A stretch of DNA of 34,682 bases. Source: Comamonadaceae bacterium. GTDB lineage: Bacteria > Pseudomonadota > Gammaproteobacteria > Burkholderiales > Burkholderiaceae_C. The first letter of the stretch is position 1; each line of letters begins with the position of its first letter. The translations under genes were made by a program, and so were the position numbers. The DNA lies in NCBI GenBank assembly GCA_947371915.1, contig CANBRM010000016.1:1-34682 (forward strand), given 5' to 3'. Below are positions 23,014-30,138 of this stretch, in pieces. Below the pieces are notes generated by a model. The model did no database searches, was not told the origin of the DNA, and saw only the letters and a program-made list of their open reading frames with translations.

Positions 23014-23500
23014 TTGTGGGGACTTTGATCAAGGCAGCTTTGAACTGAATGTCGCTCATGGCGGCCAGTGCTTTGATGCCTGCGCGCAAGAGCTCGCTTT
23101 TCTTGACGGCTTGACCCAATTTACCTCCGCGCATTTTGAGGGCGTCGATGACTTCGTATTCGTCTTTAGGGATGGTGAAGCTGTCACGGACCAATTTAGG
23201 TTTTTTCACCTTGGCTGGCTTTTCTGCTTTGACGGGTTTGGCGGCAACCACGGCTTTGTTAGGCGCTGCGACTTTCGTTGCTTTCACAGGCTTTGCTTTG
23301 GTCGCTGCAGGCTTAGCCGCAGTTTTTGCAGCAGGCTTGGCGGCCACTTTGGCTGCTGGCTTGGTAGGGGCTTTTGCGGTAGCTTTTTTAGCGGCTGTAC
23401 GTGGCTTGGCGGCGGCCTTGGGTGCAGCTGGTTTCGCGGCTTGTGGTGCGGTCACTTTGGTGTCTGTGGCGGCTTTGACGGGGGCGGTTTGGGCTGTCAT
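22982..23500 (-). CDS. Histone H1-like Ala/Lys/Pro-rich protein with a conserved C-terminal domain
   Basis: This 172-residue basic protein starts with about 100 residues of low-complexity Ala-Lys-Pro repeats (AAKPAAK, KAKPVKATK), like histone H1 or AlgP/PhaF tails. It ends with an ordered domain of about 65 residues: KLVRDSFTIPKDEYEVIDALKMR, then KKSELLRAGIKAL, which looks like a ribbon-helix-helix or phasin-like segment. It probably binds DNA or a polyanion. Given ppk and ppx on either side, polyphosphate is one possibility, and that is inference only. It lies downstream of ppx behind a terminator, and its 3' end overlaps sixA by 32 bases. The exact family is unclear. Confidence 0.75.
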   Translation of the reverse strand: MTAQTAPVKAATDTKVTAPQAAKPAAPKAAAKPRTAAKKATAKAPTKPAAKVAAKPAAKTAAKPAATKAKPVKATKVAAPNKAVVAAKPVKAEKPAKVKKPKLVRDSFTIPKDEYEVIDALKMRGGKLGQAVKKSELLRAGIKALAAMSDIQFKAALIKVPTIKTGRPTNAK

Positions 23501-23516
23501 TGAGAGTCCTTGAATT

Positions 23517-23553
23517 AAAAAAGAGTAAACAGTATAAACCGTTTACTCTTTTT
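23517..23553 (-). terminator. Bidirectional-type terminator hairpin after ppx
   Basis: GAGTAAAC (23523-23530) pairs with GTTTACTC (23541-23548) around a 10-base loop. A tracts precede and T tracts follow on both sides, so it works as a terminator for ppx on the minus strand. The same bases precede the histone-like gene and could contain its promoter or operator. Confidence 0.8.
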
Positions 23554-23554
23554 A

Positions 23555-25048
23555 TCAATGATTGATGAGTTGAAGCGACCAAGGCGTTCGCTCCCACGCT
23601 GCACATTCTTGTCTGAGCAAGTGTGTCGATTGCGGATAGCGGTTTGTCCAGGCGGCATCTGCGGTCAAAACGAAAGATTGCCTCGTATCGTTGCAGCGCA
23701 GGGTGAGGCCGCTGTGGTCAGGCTCTTTGCGTGCATGGCACAAAATGATGGCCACACGCAAGGCCAACAGCAATTTGACAAATTCGGGTTCGTCAAACTC
23801 AGCCTCTAGTTTTTTCAGCTTGCCGCGTTGGCCCAAGACCAGCACGCCGAGGCGATGCAGCTCTTGCATGCCAAAGCCCAGCAAGTCGGCATTGTCCAAA
23901 ATGTAAGCGCCGTGCTTGTGGTAATCGGTGTGCGAGATGGCCATGCCCACTTCATGCAACTGAGCTGCCCAACTGAGCTTGCGCTCTAGTTTGTCAGTGT
24001 GCGGGGTGTCTTGGGGCGCGATGCGATCGAACAGGGTGAGGGCCGCTTTGCTGACGCGTTGGGCTTGTGCCGCATCGACTGCAAATTTTTGGGCCAGACG
24101 TTGCACCGAGACGTCGCGCGTGTCCGTGTTGTGGTCATCGCGCTCAACCATTTCGAACAACACGCCGTGGCGCAAGGCGCCTTGTGCCACTTGCAACGTG
24201 TCAATTTCCAGCAGTTCCATCAACGCACGCAGCACGCTCACGCCGCCGCCAATCACCGCGCGCCGGTCTTCCTTCAAGCCTTCCATGCGCACGTTAGACG
24301 CATGGCCTGCGCGCAGCAAACACTTCACCAGCCAGTTCAAACCTTCGCGCGTCACTTGGCCTTCGGGCCAGCCTGACAGTGCCAAAATGTCGGCCACAGC
24401 GCCCACCGTGCCAGAGGCACCATATGCCGTGTCCCACTGTGTGCGAGGGTAGCTGCTGAGCGCTTCTTCGAGCACTGCCTGTGCGGCAATTTCAGCGCGG
24501 TAGAAGCTTTGTTCGGTGAACTCACCTTGTGGGAAATAAGTCATCGACCATGTCACGCTCCCCACGTGAAATGACGCTGTTTCTGTCGCCTGTGTCCCCA
24601 TGCCGAGCACCAGCTCGGTGGAGCGCCCACCAATGTCAATGACCAATCGACGCTCATCGCTGTGCGGCAGCATGTGCGACACGCCTTGGTAAATCAAGCG
24701 CGCTTCTTCTGTGCCGGCAATCACCTCAATGGGGAAACCCAAAATTTCACAGCCTCGCTGGATGAATGCATCACGGTTCTTGGCCTCGCGCAGCGTTTGT
24801 GTGGCGACGGCACGCACCTGTGCTTTTTTGAAACCAGACAGACGTTCGGCAAAGCGCGCAAGACAAGCCCAGCCTCGCTCCATGGCTTCGGGGGTGAGGT
24901 TTCGGTCTTCGTCCAAGCCATTGCCTTGTCGGACGGTTTCTTTCAAATACTCAATCCGTTGGATTTGTCCATGGTCGTAGCGGCCAATTTCAAGTCGGAA
25001 GCTGTTGGAGCCTAAGTCGATCGCTGCTAGTAAGGTGCCGTGGTTCAT
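23555..25048 (-). CDS. ppx: Exopolyphosphatase (Ppx/GppA family)
   Basis: Ppx cuts phosphate from the ends of polyphosphate. The 497-residue protein has the ASKHA-fold motifs AAIDLGSNSFRLEIG (8-22), AVATQTLREAKN, GTEEARLIYQGV with the catalytic Glu near 115, and VIDIGGRSTELV near 136-147. A C-terminal HD-like part follows, with LHEVGMAISHTDYHKHGAYIL. I chose ATG 25048. An in-frame GTG at 25078 lies inside the Pho box and would be upstream of the predicted start point (about 25049). The mRNA would then be leaderless or almost so, which fits the lack of a ribosome binding site. The divergent porin shares the control region. Confidence 0.92.
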   Translation of the reverse strand: MNHGTLLAAIDLGSNSFRLEIGRYDHGQIQRIEYLKETVRQGNGLDEDRNLTPEAMERGWACLARFAERLSGFKKAQVRAVATQTLREAKNRDAFIQRGCEILGFPIEVIAGTEEARLIYQGVSHMLPHSDERRLVIDIGGRSTELVLGMGTQATETASFHVGSVTWSMTYFPQGEFTEQSFYRAEIAAQAVLEEALSSYPRTQWDTAYGASGTVGAVADILALSGWPEGQVTREGLNWLVKCLLRAGHASNVRMEGLKEDRRAVIGGGVSVLRALMELLEIDTLQVAQGALRHGVLFEMVERDDHNTDTRDVSVQRLAQKFAVDAAQAQRVSKAALTLFDRIAPQDTPHTDKLERKLSWAAQLHEVGMAISHTDYHKHGAYILDNADLLGFGMQELHRLGVLVLGQRGKLKKLEAEFDEPEFVKLLLALRVAIILCHARKEPDHSGLTLRCNDTRQSFVLTADAAWTNRYPQSTHLLRQECAAWERTPWSLQLINH

Positions 25049-25055
25049 AAAAACA

Positions 25056-25100
25056 ATATTATCTTTTTTTCGTGACACATTTATGTCATTCTTGTGAAGT
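25056..25100 (-). promoter_or_regulatory. Pho box and -10 for ppx
   Basis: Minus-strand half-sites in 11-bp phase are ACTTCAC (25100-25094, weak), ATGACAT (25089-25083) and GTGTCAC (25078-25072). TAATAT (25061-25056) follows after 10 bases with four of six -10 positions. Transcription would begin at about 25049, next to the ATG. Confidence 0.65.
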
Positions 25101-25106
25101 TCGGAC

Positions 25107-25120
25107 GCAACATGCGTTGC
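25107..25120. promoter_or_regulatory. Short perfect dyad between two divergent Pho boxes
   Basis: GCAAC at 25107-25111 and GTTGC at 25116-25120 form an inverted repeat around ATGC. It sits exactly between the ppx and porin Pho boxes. It may be an operator for a second regulator or mere chance. Confidence 0.3.
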
Positions 25121-25121
25121 T

Positions 25122-25155
25122 TTGTCATGACACGGTCACGGTGAGTGGGTAAGTT
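25122..25155 (+). promoter_or_regulatory. Pho box and -10 for the OprB-type porin
   Basis: TTGTCAT (25122-25128) and CGGTCAC (25133-25139) are 11 bp apart. TAAGTT (25150-25155) follows after 10 bases. The predicted start near 25162 leaves a leader of about 75 bases. Confidence 0.7.
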
Positions 25156-25237
25156 AGGACTTTGCCCCACGCTTCATACAATGCGTCTGCTTTTGTGTGT
25201 TCTTTTGTTGTCGGTTGATTGATTGCCCATTTGTTTC

Positions 25238-26581
25238 ATGCATTTTTCTTTGTCTCACTCTCAAACTCTGGGTTTCCTATTGGCGTTCTGTGCGTGCACG
25301 GGATGGGCACAAACGAGCGACACAGAAGATGAGTCGGCGCGTTATCAAATCACCTACAACACGCAACGCCATCTGGCGTTCAACGCACCTTACGCCAGTC
25401 CAAACAGCATTTCCTCGCAAGCTGAGCACATGTACACCTTCAGCGCCACCGCGCATTGGGGCTTTCGTCCGTGGCAAGGCGGTGAGTTGTATTTCAACCC
25501 TGAGATCACACAAGGTGTGCCGTTTACGGGTAGTCTGGTCGGCTTGGGCGGCTTCACCAATGGTGAAATCACACGCGCAGGTGGGAGCAACCCGAAGTTG
25601 TACCGTCAGCGTTTGTTCGTGCGTCAAACTTGGAACCAAGGCGGCGGCCAAGAGTCCGTTGACTCCGATTTCAACCAAATGGCAGGCTGGGTCGATAAAA
25701 ATCGTTGGGTGCTGACAGTCGGTAATTTTTCAACACTGGACGTGTTTGACGACAACGCTTATGCCAAAGACCCGCGTACCCAATTCATGAACTGGGGCAA
25801 CTGGACTTACGCCGCCTATGACTACGCCGCCGATGCGCGCGGTTTTGGCTGGGGCTTTGCAGCCGAGTGGTACCAAGACGATTGGGTGTTGCGCTTTGGC
25901 CGCATGACCGGTCCAACGTCCCCCAACGCTCAGCCCACCGACTTTGCGTTGGCACGCCATTACGGAGATCAAGTGGAGTTGGAGCGTTCGCACGTCGTGT
26001 TCAACCAGCCGGGAAAACTGCGCGTGTTGGCGTGGCGTAACCGTGCTGAGCTCGCCAGTTTCAACGATGCCACGCAATGGCTTCAACGCCCTGGTACGCC
26101 GGTGCAAACCGGTCCAGATGCCTTGATCGCTGTGCGAAATGGTGAAAAAACCAAATACGGCTTGGGCTTTAACGTGGAGCAAGCCATCAACCCTAGCGTG
26201 GGCTTTTTCTTGCGCGCCATGAAAGCAGACGGACGCACCGAAACCCATGCTTTCACCGAAGTTGACGGTTCGTTGTCAACCGGCTTGGTCGTCAAAGGTG
26301 GTTTGTGGGGCAGGGCGGACGATGCGGTGGGCGTGGCCTTGATGCGCAACACCTTGTCGACAGACCGTCAGCAGTTTTTGAAGGCCGGGGGAATTTCGTA
26401 TTTCATTGGCGATGGCCAGCTGAACTACCGCCCTGAACAAATCTTAGAAACTTTTTACAGCTACCAAGTGGCCCGCGGTACCTGGGTGACCGCTGACTTT
26501 CAGCACATTCAAAACCCCGCCTACAACGCAGACCGTGGCCCTATCAAGGTGTATGCGGCGCGTTTTCACGCCGAGTTTTAA
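25238..26581 (+). CDS. oprB: OprB-family outer-membrane porin
   Basis: This 447-residue porin has a signal peptide (about 1-24, ending TGWAQ) and the OprB pattern: YQITYNTQRHLAFNAPY near the mature start, GELYFNPEITQGVPF, GGFTNGEITRAGG and LYRQRLFVRQTWN. It ends with QNPAYNADRGPIKVYAARFHAEF and a C-terminal Phe. OprB porins let sugars and similar small molecules cross the outer membrane. A Pho box in front suggests that this copy instead passes a phosphorylated or phosphate-starvation-related solute. It is not OprP/OprO. I chose ATG 25238; a TTG at 25223 is the other option, and no strong ribosome binding site is seen for either. Confidence 0.9.
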   Translation: MHFSLSHSQTLGFLLAFCACTGWAQTSDTEDESARYQITYNTQRHLAFNAPYASPNSISSQAEHMYTFSATAHWGFRPWQGGELYFNPEITQGVPFTGSLVGLGGFTNGEITRAGGSNPKLYRQRLFVRQTWNQGGGQESVDSDFNQMAGWVDKNRWVLTVGNFSTLDVFDDNAYAKDPRTQFMNWGNWTYAAYDYAADARGFGWGFAAEWYQDDWVLRFGRMTGPTSPNAQPTDFALARHYGDQVELERSHVVFNQPGKLRVLAWRNRAELASFNDATQWLQRPGTPVQTGPDALIAVRNGEKTKYGLGFNVEQAINPSVGFFLRAMKADGRTETHAFTEVDGSLSTGLVVKGGLWGRADDAVGVALMRNTLSTDRQQFLKAGGISYFIGDGQLNYRPEQILETFYSYQVARGTWVTADFQHIQNPAYNADRGPIKVYAARFHAEF

Positions 26582-26589
26582 ACGCGACT

Positions 26590-26605
26590 GGGCACAATAG
26601 TGCCC
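26590..26605 (+). promoter_or_regulatory. Palindrome with -10-like CACAAT before the CoA-transferase gene
   Basis: GGGCAC and GTGCCC form a perfect inverted repeat around AATA, ending one base before the ATG at 26607. It contains CACAAT (26593-26598), a plausible -10, so transcription would start close to the ATG. The dyad could also be an operator. Confidence 0.4.
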
Positions 26606-26606
26606 C

Positions 26607-27809
26607 ATGAACACTTTTGCTTCCACCCCATTGCACGGTTTGCGCGTGGTCGAATTGGGCCAACTGATTGCAGGCCCGTTTGCTGCCAAAACTTTGGCTG
26701 ACTTCGGCGCTGATGTCGTCAAAATCGAAACCCCACACACAGGCGACCCGCTGCGCAAATGGCGCTTGCTCAAAGACGGCACCTCCGTGTGGTGGCAAGT
26801 GCAGTCGCGCAACAAGCGTTCGGTGGCCCTGGACCTCAAAGAGAAAGAAGCCCAAGACATCGTGCGCCAACTCGTGCAAGACGCCGATGTGCTGATCGAA
26901 AACTTCCGTCCCGGTGCCATGGAGGGCTGGGGCTTGGGCCCCGATGCCTTGTTGGCCATCAACCCGCGTCTCATCATGTTGCGCATCAGTGGCTATGGCC
27001 AAACTGGCCCCTATCGCGACAAGCCCGGTTTTGGCGTGGTGGCGGAGGCCATGAGTGGTTTGCGCCACTTGACGGCCGAACCCGGTCGTGTCCCTGTGCG
27101 TGTGGGCGTGAGCATTGGCGATACCTTGGCCTCGTTGCATGGGGTGATTGGCATTTTGACGGCGCTGCATGAGCGTGAAAGAAGCGGCCAAGGTCAAGTG
27201 ATCGATGTGGCCTTGTACGAAGCGGTGTTCAACTGCATGGAAAGCCTATTGCCGGAGTACAGCGCCTTTGGTGCGGTGCGTGAAGCCGCCGGCAGTGCCT
27301 TGCCTGGCATCGCGCCCAGCAACGCTTACCGTTGCCAAGATGAGGGCTATGTGCTGATTGCAGGCAATGGCGACAGCATTTTCAAACGACTCATGCACAC
27401 CCTGGGTCGAGACGATTTGGGACAAGACCCCGCGCTCGCCGATAACGCTGGCCGTGTTCAACGGGTGGCAGAAATTGATGCCGTCATCGGCGCATGGGCC
27501 GCTCAACACAGCGTGGACCATGTGTTGCAAGCTTTAGACAAAGCCGCTGTGCCCGCAGGCCGTATCTACACGGTGGCCGACATTGCCGCAGACCCACACT
27601 ACCAAGCGCGCGACATGATTCAACAGGTGCAGATGGACGATGGCACATCGCTGTCTGTTCCCGGCATCATTCCGAAGCTCTCGCGTACACCCGGCAGTCA
27701 CCGTCGCAATGCGCCCACCATTGGGCAAGATACCGATGCCGTGTTGCAAGAAATTGGGTTAACGTCAGCACAGATTCAAGCGCTCAAAGACAAAGGTATC
27801 GTGGCATGA
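26607..27809 (+). CDS. CaiB/BaiF (family III) CoA-transferase
   Basis: This 400-residue family III CoA-transferase moves CoA between carboxylic acids. Motifs are LRVVELGQLIAGPFAAKTLADFGADVVKIE at 12-41, NKRSVALDLK, LIENFRPG, ISGYGQTGPY, and SIGDTLASLHG with the catalytic Asp172. It overlaps the following HMG-CoA-lyase-like gene as ATGA, so the two act in sequence: activation of a branched 3-hydroxy acid, then cleavage of its CoA ester. The acid could be 3-hydroxy-3-methylglutarate or citramalate. The sequence does not decide between them. Confidence 0.92.
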   Translation: MNTFASTPLHGLRVVELGQLIAGPFAAKTLADFGADVVKIETPHTGDPLRKWRLLKDGTSVWWQVQSRNKRSVALDLKEKEAQDIVRQLVQDADVLIENFRPGAMEGWGLGPDALLAINPRLIMLRISGYGQTGPYRDKPGFGVVAEAMSGLRHLTAEPGRVPVRVGVSIGDTLASLHGVIGILTALHERERSGQGQVIDVALYEAVFNCMESLLPEYSAFGAVREAAGSALPGIAPSNAYRCQDEGYVLIAGNGDSIFKRLMHTLGRDDLGQDPALADNAGRVQRVAEIDAVIGAWAAQHSVDHVLQALDKAAVPAGRIYTVADIAADPHYQARDMIQQVQMDDGTSLSVPGIIPKLSRTPGSHRRNAPTIGQDTDAVLQEIGLTSAQIQALKDKGIVA

Positions 27810-28717
27810 ACCGCATTTATTTCAACGAAGTCGTCACGCGTGACGGTTTTCAAATCGAACCCAGTTTTGTGCCCACGGACGCCAAGGTGGCCCTGATTGA
27901 CGCTTTGAGCTTGTGTGGCTACGCCAAGATCGAAGTCACCTCGTTCACCTCGCCCAAAGCCATTCCCATGTTGCGTGACGCCGAAGAGGTGATGGGCCGC
28001 ATTCAACGGATGCCCGGTGTGGAATACACCGTGCTTGTGCCTAATTTGCGCGGTGCCGAGCGCGCGATGGAGGCCAAGGCCGATGAGTTGAATTTGGTGA
28101 TGTCGACCTCGGAGACCCACAACCTGGCCAATTTGCGCATGACCCGCGCGCAAAGCTTTGCTGCCTTGTCCGGTGTGGTGCGTTTTGTGGACGATCAAGT
28201 GCCCATCAACGTGTCGCTGTCCACCTGCTTTGGTTGTCCAATGGAGGGCGATGTTGCGCTTGATGACGTGCTGGCGATTGCACGTCGATTTGCCGACCAT
28301 GGTGTGCGTGGCCTCACCATTTGCGACACCACGGGCATGGCCCATCCCTTGCAAGTCAAGCGCATGGCCGAGGTCTTGCAGGCGCAATTGCCAGACACCC
28401 AACTCACCCTTCACTTTCACAACACGCGTGGCATGGGCTTGGCCAATATCTTGGCTGCGGTGCAGGCGGGCATCACGCGTTTTGATGGTTCGTTGGGAGG
28501 TTTGGGAGGCTGTCCCTATGCGCCTGGTGCCAGCGGTAATGTGTGCAGCGAGGACGCCATTCACATGCTTGATGCCATGGGCTATGACACCGGCATGGAC
28601 ATGGCGAAACTGATCCAACTCGCGCGTCAATTGCCCCAGATTGTGGGACACGAAGTGCCGGGTCAGGTGGCCAAAGCAGGTCGCATCACGGATTTGCATC
28701 CTGCCCCGGCTTTATAA
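27806..28717 (+). CDS. Hydroxymethylglutaryl-CoA lyase-like protein
   Basis: This 303-residue TIM-barrel lyase belongs to the HMG-CoA lyase family. It has the metal and catalytic motif VVTRDGFQ (usually RDGLQNE; Arg12, Asp13), KIEVTSFTSPKAIPML, LHFHNTRGMG with the paired His, and the signature GLGGCPYAPGASGNVCSED with the catalytic Cys. HMG-CoA lyase gives acetyl-CoA and acetoacetate. The Phe in RDGF and the CoA-transferase partner leave a related substrate such as citramalyl-CoA open. ATG 27806 overlaps the upstream stop; the frame is open upstream inside the transferase but that part is not used. It converges on the leftward Bug-receptor gene. Confidence 0.9.
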   Translation: MNRIYFNEVVTRDGFQIEPSFVPTDAKVALIDALSLCGYAKIEVTSFTSPKAIPMLRDAEEVMGRIQRMPGVEYTVLVPNLRGAERAMEAKADELNLVMSTSETHNLANLRMTRAQSFAALSGVVRFVDDQVPINVSLSTCFGCPMEGDVALDDVLAIARRFADHGVRGLTICDTTGMAHPLQVKRMAEVLQAQLPDTQLTLHFHNTRGMGLANILAAVQAGITRFDGSLGGLGGCPYAPGASGNVCSEDAIHMLDAMGYDTGMDMAKLIQLARQLPQIVGHEVPGQVAKAGRITDLHPAPAL

Positions 28718-28748
28718 GGAAACCCCTATTTGCCAATGGCGTGCTGGC

Positions 28749-29738
28749 TCACTCAATACGAATGCCCGCCGCCTTAACCAGCTGAGCGGCCGCCAAAGTT
28801 TCAGCGTCCACGTATTTTTCAAACGCATCTTGTTGCATAGGCATGCCAGCAGCGCCAAGTTTTTCCAAGCGTTCTTTCACATCCGGCATGGCCAGCACAC
28901 TCATCACACCCGCATGCAGTTTTTGCACGATGGGCTTGGGCGTTTTGGCGGTCACGAACAAGCCCACCCAAAAGGTGTAAGCCGCGCTGGCCAAACCTGC
29001 CTCGGAGATGGAGGGCACATTGGGCAGCAAGGGGGAACGCTGCGCTGTGCTGACAGCCAAGGCTTGCAGACGGCCACTTTGAATCAAGGGCAGTGCTGAC
29101 ACCAGGGGTGCAAAGAACCAATCAATGCGTCCAGCTGCGGTTTCAGTCAGGGCTTCGGGCGTGCCACGGTAGGGCACATGCTGCGCTTGTAGACCAGCAG
29201 CGACGCGGAACTTTTCAGCGTTCATGTGCGTGGCTGAGCCGTTGCCAGCCGATGCGTAGTTGAGAGCGCCCGGTTGCGCTTTGGCCTTGGCCACCAAATC
29301 CGCCACATCTTTGTAGCCCTTGCTCGGTGACACCACGATCACATTGGGCAAGCTAGCCAGTGGGCTGATACCGTCAAAGTCTTTCAGCGTGTCGTAGCTC
29401 AGCTTCGGGTAAAGCGCGGGGTTGACCACATGGCCTGAGCTGTGTACCAGCATGGTGTAGCCGTCGGCAGGGGCCTTGGCCACCAAGGCTGCGCCCACCG
29501 TGCCGCCCGCACCGGTTTTGTTGTCGATCACGATTTGCGCGCCCAAGATGGGGCCCAGCTTTTCAGCCACTGTGCGTGCAATCACGTCCGTGCCGCTGCC
29601 CGCAGTGAAGGGCACCACGAAAGTGATGCTTTTGTCTTTGGGCCAATCCGATTGCGCAAAGCTAGGCAGGGCGGAGCCCGCCGCCAAGGCTGCAGCCCAT
29701 TGCAAACTTTGGCGACGAGTGAAAGGTGAGTTGCTCAT
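28749..29738 (-). CDS. Tripartite tricarboxylate transporter (Bug/TctC) solute receptor
   Basis: This 329-residue periplasmic Bug-family receptor carries a twin-arginine-like signal (FTRRQSLQWAAALAAGSALP, about 6-25). The usual TctC pattern follows: ITFVVPFTAGSGTDVIARTVAEKLG, IVIDNKTGAGGTVGAALVAKAPADGYTML, NVIVVSPSKGYK and HVPYRGTPEAL. It probably captures a carboxylate or aromatic acid used by the operon. No membrane partners (TctA, TctB) are in the window, which is common for orphan Bug receptors in Burkholderiales. It is the last gene of the operon, 25 bases after the cupin, with CAGGAGA before the ATG. Confidence 0.93.
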   Translation of the reverse strand: MSNSPFTRRQSLQWAAALAAGSALPSFAQSDWPKDKSITFVVPFTAGSGTDVIARTVAEKLGPILGAQIVIDNKTGAGGTVGAALVAKAPADGYTMLVHSSGHVVNPALYPKLSYDTLKDFDGISPLASLPNVIVVSPSKGYKDVADLVAKAKAQPGALNYASAGNGSATHMNAEKFRVAAGLQAQHVPYRGTPEALTETAAGRIDWFFAPLVSALPLIQSGRLQALAVSTAQRSPLLPNVPSISEAGLASAAYTFWVGLFVTAKTPKPIVQKLHAGVMSVLAMPDVKERLEKLGAAGMPMQQDAFEKYVDAETLAAAQLVKAAGIRIE

Positions 29739-29763
29739 GGTTTATCTCCTGTTGATGTGTCGA

Positions 29764-30123
29764 TCAAGCAGCGGGGGGATCAAAAGGCATAGCCAGCAAA
29801 ATCCGCGCTTCTTGCTGGGTGTGGTTGATGATTTGGCGTTTCTCACCGGGCGCAAAGCGGCACGAGTCGAAGGTGTGGAGGATGTCGCGTGTTTGCACAC
29901 CGTCGAGTTCACTCACCAACGTGAGCTCACCTTGCAGCACCACGTAATGTTTTTCAATCGGCGAGTCATCGAGGGTGGTGTGGCCTCCGGGCTTCAAGAT
30001 GGACATGCCCATCCAGAGCTGCACCGCAGGGCCAGCTTCACGCCCTTGCAGGCGCAAACATTGCATGTCAAAGTGGTTGGGCGCCACGTATTCAGGCGCT
30101 TGGTCGAGTCGTGTGATGTTCAT
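29764..30123 (-). CDS. Small cupin-domain protein
   Basis: This 119-residue single cupin has the motif-1-like GGHTTLDDSPIEKHYVVLQGELTL and motif-2-like DSCRFAPGEKRQIIN. The metal ligands of motif 1 are only partly kept: a His is present, while the second His of HxH is replaced. It could be a small sensor, isomerase or ring-related accessory enzyme. It lies 15 bases after the MDR reductase in the catabolic operon. Its substrate is unknown. Confidence 0.82.
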   Translation of the reverse strand: MNITRLDQAPEYVAPNHFDMQCLRLQGREAGPAVQLWMGMSILKPGGHTTLDDSPIEKHYVVLQGELTLVSELDGVQTRDILHTFDSCRFAPGEKRQIINHTQQEARILLAMPFDPPAA

Positions 30124-30138
30124 GGAAGGTCTCGCTTA

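Noticed and set aside
22982-23500. Ala-Lys-Pro repeats as a DNA repeat or CRISPR-like array
   Set aside because: The repeats are degenerate protein low complexity in a continuous reading frame, with no constant-length units or spacers.
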